In this document: positions 1 through 8,919 of the stretch, one piece after another | Layout of the letters: each line of letters begins with the position of its first letter | Position numbering within the stretch: the stretch's first letter is position 1 | Assembly: GCA_021793275.1 (NCBI GenBank) | Contig: JAJYTC010000025.1 | Coordinates: forward strand, 1 to 38,119 | Direction: 5' to 3' | Length of the DNA: 38,119 bases | Origin: Deltaproteobacteria bacterium | GTDB taxonomy: Bacteria > Desulfobacterota > Syntrophobacteria > Syntrophobacterales > Syntrophobacteraceae | The notes under the pieces: generated by a model | Seen by the model: only the letters and a program-made list of their open reading frames with translations | Databases searched by the model: none | Told to the model about the DNA's origin: nothing | Translations under genes and position numbers: made by a program

Positions 1-811
1 ATGGTCTTCGGTAAAACTATCCCCGAACCGGATGTTATCGAGGCTCTGTCCCTTTATCATCATGTCCGAACCGCAGATCGCATACGCCTGGTCATTATAG
101 TCCTGCCCGAATACCGCGAGTCGTGCATCCGGGTTTGTATTCTTCGGAAACGGAGAACATCCCGCCGGTCCCGCATGCCGGGTCGTATATGGTCTTTATT
201 ATCCCTTTCGTTGTCAAAACATCGCTGTCCGGCGCGAATAAAAGATCGACCATGAGGCGGATAACTTCGCGGGGCGTGAAGTGGTCGCCTGCCTCTTCAT
301 TGCTGGCTTCATTGAATCGCCTGATAAGGTCTTCAAAAATATAGCCCATTTCGATATTGGAGACTGTATCCGGGTGCAGGTCGATCTCGCAGAAATACGA
401 GACGACAAGAAAAAGGCGGTCCGATTTATCGAGTTTATCGATATGCTGCTCGAATCCGAAATGATCGATGATTTCGCGAGCGCGGATCGAAAAGCCTTTT
501 ATGTATTGAATCAGGTTTGCGTCGATATTGTTCGGATCGCCCTTGAGCTTATCGAACGTAAACCGGTTCGTGTTGTGGAAATCCTGCCCGGCGACCTTAT
601 TGAGAAATGGCTCGATATTCTTTGTCACGCCATTCTCAAGCTCCTTGAGCCTATTCAGGACCGCGTCTTTCGTCGGCTCCAGTACGCAGTCCAGCCGCCG
701 AAGGACGGTCAATGGAAGCATAACATCTTTATATTGGTTGGGCCGTTACGGTCCCCGGAGAAGATCCGCGACCGACCAAATGAAGCTTACCTTGTCGTTG
801 AAGCCGTTCAC
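1..811 (-). pseudogene. hsdM: Type I restriction-modification methylase HsdM, decayed and cut by the window edge
   Basis: The reading starts at GTG 811 with an AAGGAG ribosome site just upstream and gives the usual HsdM N-terminus (NGFNDKVSFIWSVADLLRGP). Codon 22, normally Tyr in GPYRPNQYKD, is TAA (746-748). After it the frame resumes with LPLTVLRRLDCVLEPTK and runs through the HsdM helical domain and the AdoMet motif DPACGTGGMFSV. Near 131-139, a few residues after EEY, the frame shifts; the continuation NPDARLAVFGQDYNDQAYA is read in another frame to the window edge. The catalytic NPPF motif would lie outside the window. Known role of the family: adenine methylation in a type I R-M complex with HsdS and HsdR. 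Two independent lesions make this a pseudogene unless they are sequence errors. Confidence 0.9.
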
Positions 812-992
812 TGCCGCTCCTTTAGTTCAAGGCCCCGAGACAGACTCAACCCTTTCTGGCGCCTTCGAATCCGATTCCACCTTGTTTGCAAATGGGAATG
901 ACGCTTTTTACCACAAAATGATCTGACTGTCTGTCGGAGCTTAATAACAAACTGGCGGGAGAGCTTCGATTCGGGATAGAAATCCGTACCCT

Positions 993-1343
993 ATGAAAAA
1001 CGCAAATACCACGAAGAAAATTCCAGACCATGACTGGAAAGGATTTGATGCTATGATCGATCAGCAACGCCATGCTGCCGCTTTGGCAGATCCGGACGCT
1101 CAACCCGTCTCGCCGGAGAACATAGGACGCATGAAACGTACTCCGCAGGTCAAAGTCATTCGGCGTGCGCTTGGCTTGAGCCAGGAAGAGTTTGCTGCGC
1201 GTTTTCACATTCCACTAGGCACTCTGCGCGATTGGGAACAGAGCCGCAAAGAACCCGATGCAGCGGGACGCGCCTATCTCACGGTGATTGCTCGCAATCC
1301 TGACGCCGTAAGCGATGCGCTCTCAGAACCACAGGTTGGATAG
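993..1343 (+). CDS. XRE-family helix-turn-helix regulator, antitoxin-like
   Basis: This 116-residue protein has an N-terminal linker (DHDWKGFDAMIDQQ) and a C-terminal HTH of XRE type at about 50-100 (VKVIRRALGLSQEEFAARF, then GTLRDWEQSRKEPD). The architecture matches antitoxins that sit beside BrnT- or HigB-type toxins, where they bind the operator and neutralise the toxin. No toxin gene is readable in the 180 bases upstream or in the 500 bases downstream, so it appears to be an orphan. There is no strong ribosome site before ATG 993, so the start is less certain than the family call. It lies between a decayed hsdM and a tRNA remnant, in what looks like the end of an integrated element. Confidence 0.75.
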   Translation: MKNANTTKKIPDHDWKGFDAMIDQQRHAAALADPDAQPVSPENIGRMKRTPQVKVIRRALGLSQEEFAARFHIPLGTLRDWEQSRKEPDAAGRAYLTVIARNPDAVSDALSEPQVG

Positions 1344-1424
1344 AACCACCCCTGCCATTCAGAAAAAAGGACTTCAACACTTTTGCATACCCAGCGTTTC
1401 AATTTATCGGAATTTCTACAATAA

Positions 1425-1456
1425 TTTCACGCCGACACTCGCCTTTCACGCCGACA
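1425..1456 (+). repeat. 13-bp direct repeat of the tRNA-Glu anticodon-loop segment
   Basis: TTTCACGCCGACA occurs at 1425-1437 and again at 1444-1456, 19 bases apart. The second copy is the anticodon loop and 3' anticodon stem of the tRNA-Glu remnant. Tyrosine integrases often exchange strands at the anticodon loop, so the duplication could be a scar of repeated integration or excision. That interpretation is inference. Confidence 0.6.
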
Positions 1457-1483
1457 ACACCGGTTCAAATCCGGTTGGGGACG
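1441..1483 (+). pseudogene. Truncated 3' half of tRNA-Glu(UUC), probable attachment-site remnant
   Basis: The anticodon loop CTTTCAC (anticodon TTC), 3' anticodon stem, a perfect five-pair T arm (ACCGG-TTCAAAT-CCGGT, 1459-1475), the 3' acceptor strand TGGGGAC and discriminator G are present. The matching 5' acceptor strand GTCCCCA, the D arm and a proper 5' anticodon stem are missing upstream. Homology begins at about the anticodon loop, the usual crossover region for elements that integrate into tRNA genes. Because the fragment is followed by a terminator at normal tRNA spacing, the right side is probably old chromosome and the element lies to the left. Confidence 0.8.
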
Positions 1484-1494
1484 CTTGTAAAATC

Positions 1495-1531
1495 AAGGGG
1501 GTAGGCCGACAGCAGCAAGCCCCCTTTTTTT
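1495..1531 (+). terminator. Rho-independent terminator of the tRNA-Glu locus
   Basis: A stem AAGGGGG (1495-1501) pairs with CCCCCTT (1520-1526) and runs into a T tract ending at 1531. It lies 12 bases after the tRNA remnant, as expected for a tRNA transcription unit. Confidence 0.75.
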
Positions 1532-1739
1532 ATCCATGCCATGTCCGGCTAAACCTCCCGCAAAGAGCGTCGTCGTGATTTGCCGCCGCTTTCCTTAAAT
1601 AGCCCGGCAGAGACGTCCCGGCCCGTCGTAAAGATGTCAGGGCTGCCGTCTTTACGCTTCGGAGGGTGGCCCTTGACTCCTCCGCATTCATATTTATCGT
1701 TTCGTCATGACACATCGGGACATCCTGAAACCCTGAAAA

Positions 1740-1779
1740 GGCGGGCTTTAGGGTGGGCTAAGCGGAGCGCAGCCCGCCG
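1740..1779. repeat. REP-like intergenic palindrome
   Basis: GGCGGGCT (1740-1747) is a perfect inverted repeat of AGCCCGCC (1771-1778), and the inner GGTGGGCT (1752-1759) pairs with the same right arm with one mismatch. Elements of the form GGTGGGCTAAGC...GCAGCCCGCC are widespread intergenic repeats in proteobacteria. Whether it is multicopy in this genome cannot be seen from the window. Confidence 0.5.
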
Positions 1780-1865
1780 GGAACTTTTTAAAGCATCGCC
1801 ACAGGAAATTTCTCCCCCTGTTAAGTGAAGTGCACTGACTGAGACATGAGACACTGTTCGATCAG

Positions 1866-3152
1866 ATGACAGCCACATCGGCGCCCAAAGCTTTTCATGT
1901 TATGGCCAAGCCCTCGGGGTCGGCCTGCAACCTCCATTGTGACTACTGCTTCTTCCTTGAGAAGGCGAAGCTTTATCCGGGCGGCAGCTTCCGCATGAGC
2001 GACGAAGTGCACGAAGCATTCATCAGGCAACTGCTCGAAGCCCTCCATGTTCCAGATGCGACTGTAGCCTGGCAGGGGGGCGAGCCGACGCTGATGGGAC
2101 TGGATTTTTTCCGCCGTTCGTTGGAGCTTCAAAAAAAATACCGAAAACCGGGTGTCCGGATCGAAAATACATTCCAGACCAACGGTATTCTTCTCGACGA
2201 CGAGTGGTGCGGCTTTTTCCACGAAAACGATTTCCTTGTCGGCCTCAGCATGGATGGGCCGGCCGAGCTTCACGACTTCTACCGCAAGGACAAAAAAGGC
2301 AGGGGGACCTTCGAGACGGTGGCACGGGCCGCCCGGCTGCTTCGCAAGCATAAGGTCGAGTTCAATATCCTCTGCACCGTCAATTCGAAAAATCAGGACC
2401 GCCCGCTGGAGGTCTACCGGTTCTTTCGGGACGAAATCGGGGTGCGCTACATCCAGTTCATTCCGGTCGTGGAGCGGGTTAACCGTCCGGGGTGCCAGGA
2501 AGGCGACACCGTAACAGATCGCTCGGTAGATGCCGAGGAATTCGGCCGTTTCATGATCGAGATCTTCGACGAATGGGTCATAAACGACGTGGGCCGCACC
2601 TTCGTCCTCAATTTTGACGGAGCTCTGGCGGGCTGGCTGGGAAGAGCGGGGACGGTTTGCATCTTCGCACCCACATGCGGCCTGGGACTGGCCCTCGAAC
2701 ACAATGGCGATCTCTACTCCTGCGACCACTTCGTCGAACCGGCCTGCTACCTGGGTAATATTCTTGAAAACCATATGGTCGAACTCGTGGCTTCTCCAAT
2801 GCAGCAAAAGTTCGGGCGGCGGAAGCAGGATGCTTTGCCGCAGTACTGCCTCGAGTGTGACTTTCTTTCGGTGTGCAACGGAGAGTGCCCTAAGAACCGC
2901 TTTATTCGTACTCCGGACGGGCAGGGGGGACTCAATTACCTCTGTGCCGGGTACAGGGCTTTTTTTATGCACGCCGACCCCGCCATGAGACTCATGGCGC
3001 AGTTGATTCGCAGTGGACAAAGCGCCGAGGGCGTCATGCAAATCTTATCGGATAAGGGGGTCGATTTCCGGCGCAAAATTGCGGGGACGAGACGCAATGA
3101 ACCTTGTCCCTGCGGCAGTGGACTCAAATTCAAGCGTTGTCACGGAAAATAA
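1866..3152 (+). CDS. Anaerobic sulfatase-maturating enzyme (radical SAM/SPASM) with C-terminal SEC-C motif
   Basis: The enzyme oxidises the active-site Cys or Ser of a sulfatase to C-alpha-formylglycine in the cytoplasm. The radical-SAM cluster motif is CNLHCDYC (C21, C25, C28), followed by AWQGGEPTL at about 68-76, typical of anSMEs. The SPASM half carries the auxiliary-cluster cysteines, including YSCDHFVEP, ECDFLSVC and NGECPKNRF. The last 20 residues form a SEC-C zinc motif (C414, C416, C425, H426), which is seen in some anSMEs. The length of 428 is normal for the family with that tail. The upstream ATG at 1844 hits a stop within eight codons, so ATG 1866 is used although its ribosome site is weak. 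Two genes downstream lies a Cys-type sulfatase, its likely substrate. Confidence 0.93.
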   Translation: MTATSAPKAFHVMAKPSGSACNLHCDYCFFLEKAKLYPGGSFRMSDEVHEAFIRQLLEALHVPDATVAWQGGEPTLMGLDFFRRSLELQKKYRKPGVRIENTFQTNGILLDDEWCGFFHENDFLVGLSMDGPAELHDFYRKDKKGRGTFETVARAARLLRKHKVEFNILCTVNSKNQDRPLEVYRFFRDEIGVRYIQFIPVVERVNRPGCQEGDTVTDRSVDAEEFGRFMIEIFDEWVINDVGRTFVLNFDGALAGWLGRAGTVCIFAPTCGLGLALEHNGDLYSCDHFVEPACYLGNILENHMVELVASPMQQKFGRRKQDALPQYCLECDFLSVCNGECPKNRFIRTPDGQGGLNYLCAGYRAFFMHADPAMRLMAQLIRSGQSAEGVMQILSDKGVDFRRKIAGTRRNEPCPCGSGLKFKRCHGK

Positions 3153-3256
3153 TCTTTGTGCTGGAACAGATGAAAAATGCTCTTGGCAGCGGCATGCGCT
3201 GAGTACCGAGGACGGAATACGGAGAACGCAAGCGTCCTCCGTCATGAGAGGTCCCA

Positions 3257-3808
3257 ATGAGCGAGTCGGCAGCGGAAAAAATTGGCTGGAAACGGAAAGT
3301 CGGCCACGAGCTGACCGAATATTGGCTAAACTTCGCTTACCTATTCACTTTTTTCGGCGTGTTCACCGTGTACCGAAGGTTAGTGCTTGCCGAGTATAAG
3401 ATCAGCTACCTGCACTATGGGTATGCCTTTTTTAAAGCGCTCGTCTTAGCCAAAATCATTATGATCGGAGACTTTTTCGGCATTGCCCGGCGTCTTCAGG
3501 ACAAACCTTTGATTGTGACAACCTTGTATAAAGCGGTTGTTTTTGCAGTTTGGGTGGTTCTCTTTGATGCAATCGAGCACGTGGCGGATGGGCGCCTTCA
3601 AGGACAAAGCCCGGCCGGAAGCATTTACCAACTCGGGAGAAACCTCGATAAGCTGCTGGCCGGGGTGTTGGTCGTGTTTTTTGCCTTCATACCCTTTTTC
3701 GCTTTCAAGGAACTGGGGCGAGTACTGGGCGTAAGGAGGATAGCCCGGCTTTTTTTCATAAAACGAGCAGCCTTGGAATCCGAGCTGCCCATATGTAAGA
3801 CCGAATAA
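3257..3808 (+). CDS. Integral membrane protein of unknown function between maturase and sulfatase
   Basis: I do not recognise the family. The 183 residues contain about four hydrophobic segments (roughly 25-40, 55-75, 85-105 and 130-155), with a charged stretch DAIEHVADGRLQGQ between the third and fourth and a basic C-terminal tail. There is no signal peptide with a cleavage site and no catalytic motif. An AGAGG site lies 7-8 bases before ATG 3257. The gene sits about 100 bases after the maturase and 65 bases before the sulfatase on the same strand, so co-expression and a role in anchoring or in substrate entry are plausible, but this is inference from position only. Confidence 0.75.
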   Translation: MSESAAEKIGWKRKVGHELTEYWLNFAYLFTFFGVFTVYRRLVLAEYKISYLHYGYAFFKALVLAKIIMIGDFFGIARRLQDKPLIVTTLYKAVVFAVWVVLFDAIEHVADGRLQGQSPAGSIYQLGRNLDKLLAGVLVVFFAFIPFFAFKELGRVLGVRRIARLFFIKRAALESELPICKTE

Positions 3809-3873
3809 AGGCCCATGCGTAGACAATGCTTAACGCTTCGGTAATCTGAAGCTAAATGAAAAAGGAGGCTCGC

Positions 3874-6228
3874 ATGTCGCTCAAAGAATACAGGCCTGGA
3901 ACAGCATTTGCCGGCGTGATCGGCCGGACCTTCGACCAGTCGTCACCCGCGTGGCCCGAACCGTTACGTGCCAGGCAAGGGGCGCCAAACGTGTTGTTCG
4001 TCATAATAGATGATATGGGCTACGCGCAGTTGGGATGCTACGGAAGTCCCATCGAGACACCCAATATCGACGCTCTCGCAAAGGGTGGTTTGCTTTATAA
4101 CAACATGCATACCACGGCATTGTGCTCGCCGACGCGCTCCTGCATTTTGACGGGTCGCAACCACCACTCTAACGCGATGGCCTGCATTACCGAAGGCGCG
4201 ACGGGTTATCCGGGCAGCAACGGCAACATTCCATTCGAAAATGGTTTCCTCTCCGAGATGTTCTTGCAACAGGGCTACAATACATACGCCGTAGGCAAAT
4301 GGCACCTGACGCCCGCAGACCAGGTTTCCGCTGCAGGCCCTTACGATCGCTGGCCGCTTGGTCGCGGATTCGAGCGGTTCTATGGCTTTCTTGGCGGCGA
4401 GACCAACCAGTACTATCCCGATCTTATATACGACAATCACGCGGTCGAACCTGAAAAGAGCCCGGAACAGGGCTATCACCTTACCGAGGATCTGGTGGAC
4501 AAGGCCATAAGCTTCATCGCCGACTCCAAGCAAGTAGCCCCGAACAAGCCGTTCTTCATGTACTTCTGCCCCGGCGCCATGCACGCGCCCCACCACGTTC
4601 CCAAAGAATGGGCCGACAGGTACAAAGGAAAGTTCGACGCGGGCTGGGAATCCTACCGGGAGCAGGCCTTCAAGCGTCAAAAGGAACTGGGTGTCGTACC
4701 TGCCAATGCCGAACTCTCCCGTCATGATCCCGACGTCCAGAAGTGGGATTCATTGTCCGCAGACGAGAAAAAGCTTTACGCCCGCATGATGGAAGTCTAC
4801 GCCGGGTTTCTCACCCATACCGATCACCATATAGGGCGATTGATCGATTTTCTGAAAAAGCTCGGCGAGTTCGACAACACCCTGATAATGGTCCTTTCGG
4901 ATAACGGCGCCAGCTCCGAGGGAGGGCCCCAGGGCATGGTGAACGAAGCGCTGTTTTTCAACAACGTGAAGGCTTCGCTCGAAGAGAACCTGGCTGCCAT
5001 CGATAAGCTTGGCGGCCCGGAGGTCTGTAATCACTATCCCTGGGGGTGGTGTTGGGCAGGCGACACGCCATTTCGCCGGTGGAAACGCGAGACCTACCGC
5101 GGCGGTATAAGCGACCCGTTCATTGTGCACTGGCCAAAGGGAATCGCAGTCAAAGGCGAGATCCGTACGCAGTACGCCCATGCCGTCGACATGGTTCCAA
5201 CGGTTTTAGAGGCGGCAGGCATCGAAGCGCCAACATCCATCAGGGGTGTAACGCAATCACCCATTGAAGGAGTGAGCTTTGCTCATACTTTCAACCACGC
5301 GCAGGCGCCTGCCGGACACCTGACCCAGTACTTCGAAATGTTCGGCCATCGGTCTATCTACCACGACGGCTGGCGGGCCGTGTGCCCATGGCCGGGTACA
5401 TCGTTTGTGGAATCGGGAAAATTTTTCGGCGCGCCTATCGACAAGGACAAGTTGGCCGAACTCGATGCGACTGGATGGGAACTCTACCATGTTGCCGAGG
5501 ACTTCGCGGAAAATCACAACGTCGCTGCCCAAAATCGGGCGAAACTGATCGAGATGATCGCCATGTGGTATGTCGAGGCCGGAAAGTATAAGGTCATGCC
5601 TATCGATTCGCGCGGCACTCTGCGATTTGCCGACGAACGGCCAAAGATAGCCGTCGACCGCATGTCATACGTGTTTTATCCCGGCACCCGGGGGGCCCCG
5701 CCAAATGTCACCGCCAATATACTCAACCGCCCGCACAGCATCACTGCAGATGTGGAAATCCCGGACGGCAGGGCCGAAGGCGTGCTGCTCTCCCAGGGAG
5801 GCAGCGATGGCGGTTTCTCGCTGTATGTGCAGGAAGGTAAGCTCTACTACGCTTACAACTATGTCGGTCGGGAGCTCTATTATGTCGAGTCGGTCGAGCC
5901 CGTTCCCGCAGGGCGCCACCAGTTGCGTTTCGAGTTTGAAGTAACGGGCAAACCGGACATTGCAAACGGCAAAGGCGCATCCGGCAAGGCTCAGCTTTAT
6001 TTCGACCGCAGGCTGGTCGCAGAAAGCAAAATCGAGTTGACCAACCCGCTCACTATTGGTTTGCTCGGCAGCATAGTTTGCGGCAGGGACGCCGGCTCCC
6101 CGGTAACCCCCAAATACAAGCCGCCCTTTCCATTCACCGGCACTATTCACAGCGTCACGGTGGACGTAAGCGGGGAGTTGATCAGGGACGCTGAAGCAGA
6201 GGTGCGGATGATCCTGGCTCGCCAGTAG
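3874..6228 (+). CDS. Large cysteine-type arylsulfatase, apparently cytoplasmic
   Basis: This enzyme hydrolyses sulfate esters. The formylglycine site is CSPTRSCILTGR, with the modified Cys at residue 84. Metal ligands are in IIDDMGY (D46, D47) and in SDNGAS, and GKWHL supplies the conserved Lys and His. The protein has about 784 residues, like the long sulfatase class that includes mycobacterial AtsA, with a beta-rich C-terminal region after about 580. An ATG at 3856 is in frame, but the AAAAAGGAGG ribosome site lies inside those first codons, so ATG 3874 (MSLKEYRPG) is the better start. There is no signal peptide, so it probably acts in the cytoplasm, where the neighbouring maturase can also act. 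The substrate is unknown. Confidence 0.93.
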   Translation: MSLKEYRPGTAFAGVIGRTFDQSSPAWPEPLRARQGAPNVLFVIIDDMGYAQLGCYGSPIETPNIDALAKGGLLYNNMHTTALCSPTRSCILTGRNHHSNAMACITEGATGYPGSNGNIPFENGFLSEMFLQQGYNTYAVGKWHLTPADQVSAAGPYDRWPLGRGFERFYGFLGGETNQYYPDLIYDNHAVEPEKSPEQGYHLTEDLVDKAISFIADSKQVAPNKPFFMYFCPGAMHAPHHVPKEWADRYKGKFDAGWESYREQAFKRQKELGVVPANAELSRHDPDVQKWDSLSADEKKLYARMMEVYAGFLTHTDHHIGRLIDFLKKLGEFDNTLIMVLSDNGASSEGGPQGMVNEALFFNNVKASLEENLAAIDKLGGPEVCNHYPWGWCWAGDTPFRRWKRETYRGGISDPFIVHWPKGIAVKGEIRTQYAHAVDMVPTVLEAAGIEAPTSIRGVTQSPIEGVSFAHTFNHAQAPAGHLTQYFEMFGHRSIYHDGWRAVCPWPGTSFVESGKFFGAPIDKDKLAELDATGWELYHVAEDFAENHNVAAQNRAKLIEMIAMWYVEAGKYKVMPIDSRGTLRFADERPKIAVDRMSYVFYPGTRGAPPNVTANILNRPHSITADVEIPDGRAEGVLLSQGGSDGGFSLYVQEGKLYYAYNYVGRELYYVESVEPVPAGRHQLRFEFEVTGKPDIANGKGASGKAQLYFDRRLVAESKIELTNPLTIGLLGSIVCGRDAGSPVTPKYKPPFPFTGTIHSVTVDVSGELIRDAEAEVRMILARQ

Positions 6229-6502
6229 CTTCAACCGTATGCAGCTCGACCGGTTGTGGAGAACGATCTGACATATTATCTTTCGAACGGCGCCTGAATA
6301 TCAGTCCTGCTGCCGGGGTGCCGAGGTTCAATACTGCGTGGTCGAAAATCCAAATCGTTATCAGTATGGGCATCGCTCAAGGGATGACAGCGGCCTTTCT
6401 TCGATTAGGGCAGGCGCGCCGGGTGCTGATCGGGCGCTCTGTTCGCCCTGGAAAGCCGATCCTGAGGGCGGATTTGCTGAACAAGAAGGGGGAAAAACAA
6501 AA

Positions 6503-7225
6503 TTGAAGACGAAAAACGGAACTTTTCCGCCGGATAATACCGCCGCCCCGGCGTCGGTGGCCGGCTCCGGCATCAGCCCGGACGAAGCGCTGAAAAAACT
6601 GCTCGACGGCAATCGCAGTTTCGTTGAGAACAGGTTGACAATCATGGAATCCTGCGGTCCCGCCACCCGCCGGGCCATTGCCTCCGAGCAGCACCCTTAC
6701 GCCATTATTCTTTCCTGTTCCGATTCCAGGGTCCCTCCCGAAATCATCTTTAATAAGGGGCTTGGCGAACTCTTTGTCGTAAGGGACGCAGGCAATATTG
6801 TGGCCCCGATAGTGCTCGGAACCATCGAATTTGCCGTGCAATACTTCGGCGCCACTCTCATCATGGTGCTCGGCCACAGCAAGTGCGGAGCGGTAACGAC
6901 CGCCGTCGACGGTAACGGCTATGAAGGTTCGAACATCGGCGCAGTAATCGAAAAGATCGCCCCCGCTGTTCGGCTTGCCGGTAAGCAGGTCGAAGGAAGC
7001 GATAAATCCCGGCTGGTCGAAGCCACTATAGACTTTAATATAAGGCTGTCGGCACAGTCGCTGCTCAGTGAGTCGCAACTGATACATTCCCTTGTCGATT
7101 CGGGCAAAGTGAGGATCGTATGCGCGAAATATGATGTTGAAGAGGGTACCGTCAAGCTGTTGTCAACTGAGGCGAACCAATACAAGGTTGCGTTCGATAT
7201 GGATCTTGAACCCAATTTGGTATAA
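6503..7225 (+). CDS. Beta-class carbonic anhydrase
   Basis: Interconverts CO2 and bicarbonate. From the chosen start the zinc ligands are C72 (in SCSDSRVPP), H125 and C128 (in GHSKCGAV), and the D74-R76 dyad of the beta class is intact. RDAGNIV at about 94-100 is also typical. The open frame extends to 6338, but the early part has no family similarity. A strong AAGGGGGA site lies just before TTG 6503, giving a 240-residue protein of normal size. The first 25 residues are low-complexity, so a cleaved or flexible tail is possible. It may supply bicarbonate for carboxylations. It stands alone, about 270 bases after the sulfatase and 80 before the ligase. Confidence 0.92.
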   Translation: MKTKNGTFPPDNTAAPASVAGSGISPDEALKKLLDGNRSFVENRLTIMESCGPATRRAIASEQHPYAIILSCSDSRVPPEIIFNKGLGELFVVRDAGNIVAPIVLGTIEFAVQYFGATLIMVLGHSKCGAVTTAVDGNGYEGSNIGAVIEKIAPAVRLAGKQVEGSDKSRLVEATIDFNIRLSAQSLLSESQLIHSLVDSGKVRIVCAKYDVEEGTVKLLSTEANQYKVAFDMDLEPNLV

Positions 7226-7304
7226 AACGGTTCCTATCTTCAATGTGCACGACGATATAACCTGACAAGAACGAATGATAACTTTTACCTGCGGGGGAAG
7301 CGCG

Positions 7305-8906
7305 ATGAACTACACTGCACATGTAGACCTTTTTGTTCGCGAAAACCTTCCGGCCAAAGACCTCTTGCCGGAGTTTATCTTCCAAACCCCCGAACTGCAG
7401 TTTCCAAAGCGTTTGAACGCCGCTGCCGAGATGTTGGACAAGGCAGTGGTTGAGGGCTTTGGAGATCGGGTCGCCGTGATCGGCAAAGATGTCCTGTGGA
7501 CTTACCGTGACCTGCAAAATAATGTAAACCGGCTTGCGCGCATACTGAGCGAAGACATGGGGCTCGTTCCGGGAAACCGGGTCCTGCTGCGCGGCGCCAA
7601 TACGCCTTGGCTTGCCGCCGGCTGGCTTGCGGTGTGGAAGGCGGGGGGAGTCGCAGTCGGCACAATGCCGCTATTGCGTGCCAAGGAATTGAAACAGTTC
7701 ATCCGCCTGGCCAGGATCAGTCATGCTCTTTGCGAAGCTTCCCTGATGGAAGAACTGGAGCTGGCGCGTTGCGAATGCTCCGAGCTTACTCAAGTCCTGT
7801 CTTTCGGCGACAGCGCCTTTGATAGGAAACTTGCCGGGAAACCCGCCGATTTTGCTGCAGTCGACACCGCCGCCGAAGACCCGGCCCTTATCGCTTTCAC
7901 ATCCGGGACCACGGGGATTCCCAAAGGCTGCATCCATTTCCACCGCGATGTGCTCGCTCAGTGTGAGGTCGTCTGCGGTTACTGGTTAAAGCCTGAGACA
8001 GACGACGTTTTCATCGGCACACCGCCGCTCGCATTCACCTTCGGCCTGGGAGGGCTCCTCTGTTTTCCCCTCTGGGCCAGAGCGTGTACGGTGCTTTTGG
8101 AAAAACTCGCACCACCGGTCTTGATAAAAGCCATCGAGCAATATTGCGCTACGATTTGCTTCACCTCTCCTACCGGCTACCGTCAGATGAGCGGTTTAGC
8201 TTCTCAGTACAACATCGGAAGTTTGAGAAAGTGCGTTTCCGCCGGCGAAGCGCTGCCTGTCGATACGCGCAACAAATGGAGGGAAGCTACGGGCATACAG
8301 ATCCACGACGGGATCGGCGGGACCGAAATGATTCATATCTATGTCGGCTCCGGCCCCGGTGATTATCGTGAAGGCGCGCTGGGAAAGTTTCTGCCCGGCT
8401 ATCACGGAATGCTCGTCGATGAGCGGATGTGCCCTGTGCCGGCAGGGCAAACAGGGAAGCTGGCGGTCAAAGGCCCCACGGGATGCCGATACCTGGCCGA
8501 CGAGCGTCAGAAGTCCTTTGTTCGGGAAGGTTGGAACATCACAGGTGATGCCTATCATCAGGACGACGACGGATATTTGTACTATCATTCCCGGGTGGAC
8601 GACTTGATCGTGACGTCGGGCTACAACGTTTCCGGCCCGGAGGTGGAGGAGGTACTGCTCGAACATCCGGCGGTGGCCGAATGCGGCGTCATCGGGACCC
8701 CGGACCCGGACCGCGGCCAGCTAATCAAGGCATTTGTCGTATTGCGTCCCGGTCATGCCGGTGACGAAGCGATGGTAAAAAGCCTTCAGGACTTCGTCAA
8801 GCGCAAGGCCGCCCCGTACAAATATCCGAGGGCCGTCAATTTCATTGATGCTTTGCCTCGCACGGAAACAGGCAAGTTGCAACGCTATAAACTTAAGACC
8901 CTATGA
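7305..8906 (+). CDS. AMP-forming aromatic acid-CoA ligase (benzoate/2-aminobenzoate-CoA ligase group)
   Basis: Activates a carboxylic acid as acyl-AMP and then as the CoA thioester. The phosphate loop is TSGTTGIPKG (199-208), the A5 region reads GIGGTEMIH, the hinge region is GWNITGDAYH...YYHSRVDDLIVTSGYNVSG, and the catalytic C-terminal Lys is K524 in RTETGKLQ. The GIGxTEMxH form and an N-terminus resembling YTAHVDxFxRxNLP are characteristic of benzoate and 2-aminobenzoate ligases, so an aromatic substrate is likely but not proven. ATG 7305 is preferred over 7275 because a GGGGGAAG site precedes it at normal spacing. The VOC gene starts 13 bases after the stop, so the two probably form an operon for aromatic acid use. 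Confidence 0.88.
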   Translation: MNYTAHVDLFVRENLPAKDLLPEFIFQTPELQFPKRLNAAAEMLDKAVVEGFGDRVAVIGKDVLWTYRDLQNNVNRLARILSEDMGLVPGNRVLLRGANTPWLAAGWLAVWKAGGVAVGTMPLLRAKELKQFIRLARISHALCEASLMEELELARCECSELTQVLSFGDSAFDRKLAGKPADFAAVDTAAEDPALIAFTSGTTGIPKGCIHFHRDVLAQCEVVCGYWLKPETDDVFIGTPPLAFTFGLGGLLCFPLWARACTVLLEKLAPPVLIKAIEQYCATICFTSPTGYRQMSGLASQYNIGSLRKCVSAGEALPVDTRNKWREATGIQIHDGIGGTEMIHIYVGSGPGDYREGALGKFLPGYHGMLVDERMCPVPAGQTGKLAVKGPTGCRYLADERQKSFVREGWNITGDAYHQDDDGYLYYHSRVDDLIVTSGYNVSGPEVEEVLLEHPAVAECGVIGTPDPDRGQLIKAFVVLRPGHAGDEAMVKSLQDFVKRKAAPYKYPRAVNFIDALPRTETGKLQRYKLKTL

Positions 8907-8919
8907 TCGGGAGGATATT

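Larger units (their letters stand above)
1344..1865. other. Intergenic region with tRNA remnant, terminator and palindrome
   Basis: This stretch of 522 bases has no convincing gene. It contains a truncated tRNA-Glu 3' half, a duplicated anticodon-loop segment, a rho-independent terminator and a REP-like palindrome, each listed separately. The short ORFs inside have no recognisable domain. Confidence 0.6.

Noticed and set aside
846-1208. 120-codon frame on the - strand as the missing toxin for the XRE gene
   Set aside because: It overlaps the XRE gene on the opposite strand and shows no BrnT, HigB or RelE features.
1821-3041. 406-codon open frame antisense to the sulfatase maturase
   Set aside because: It is a shadow of a well-supported radical SAM gene and has no domain of its own.
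6232-6256. Hairpin CAACCG/CGGTTG after the sulfatase as terminator
   Set aside because: Six-pair stem with a long loop and no T tract; likely chance.
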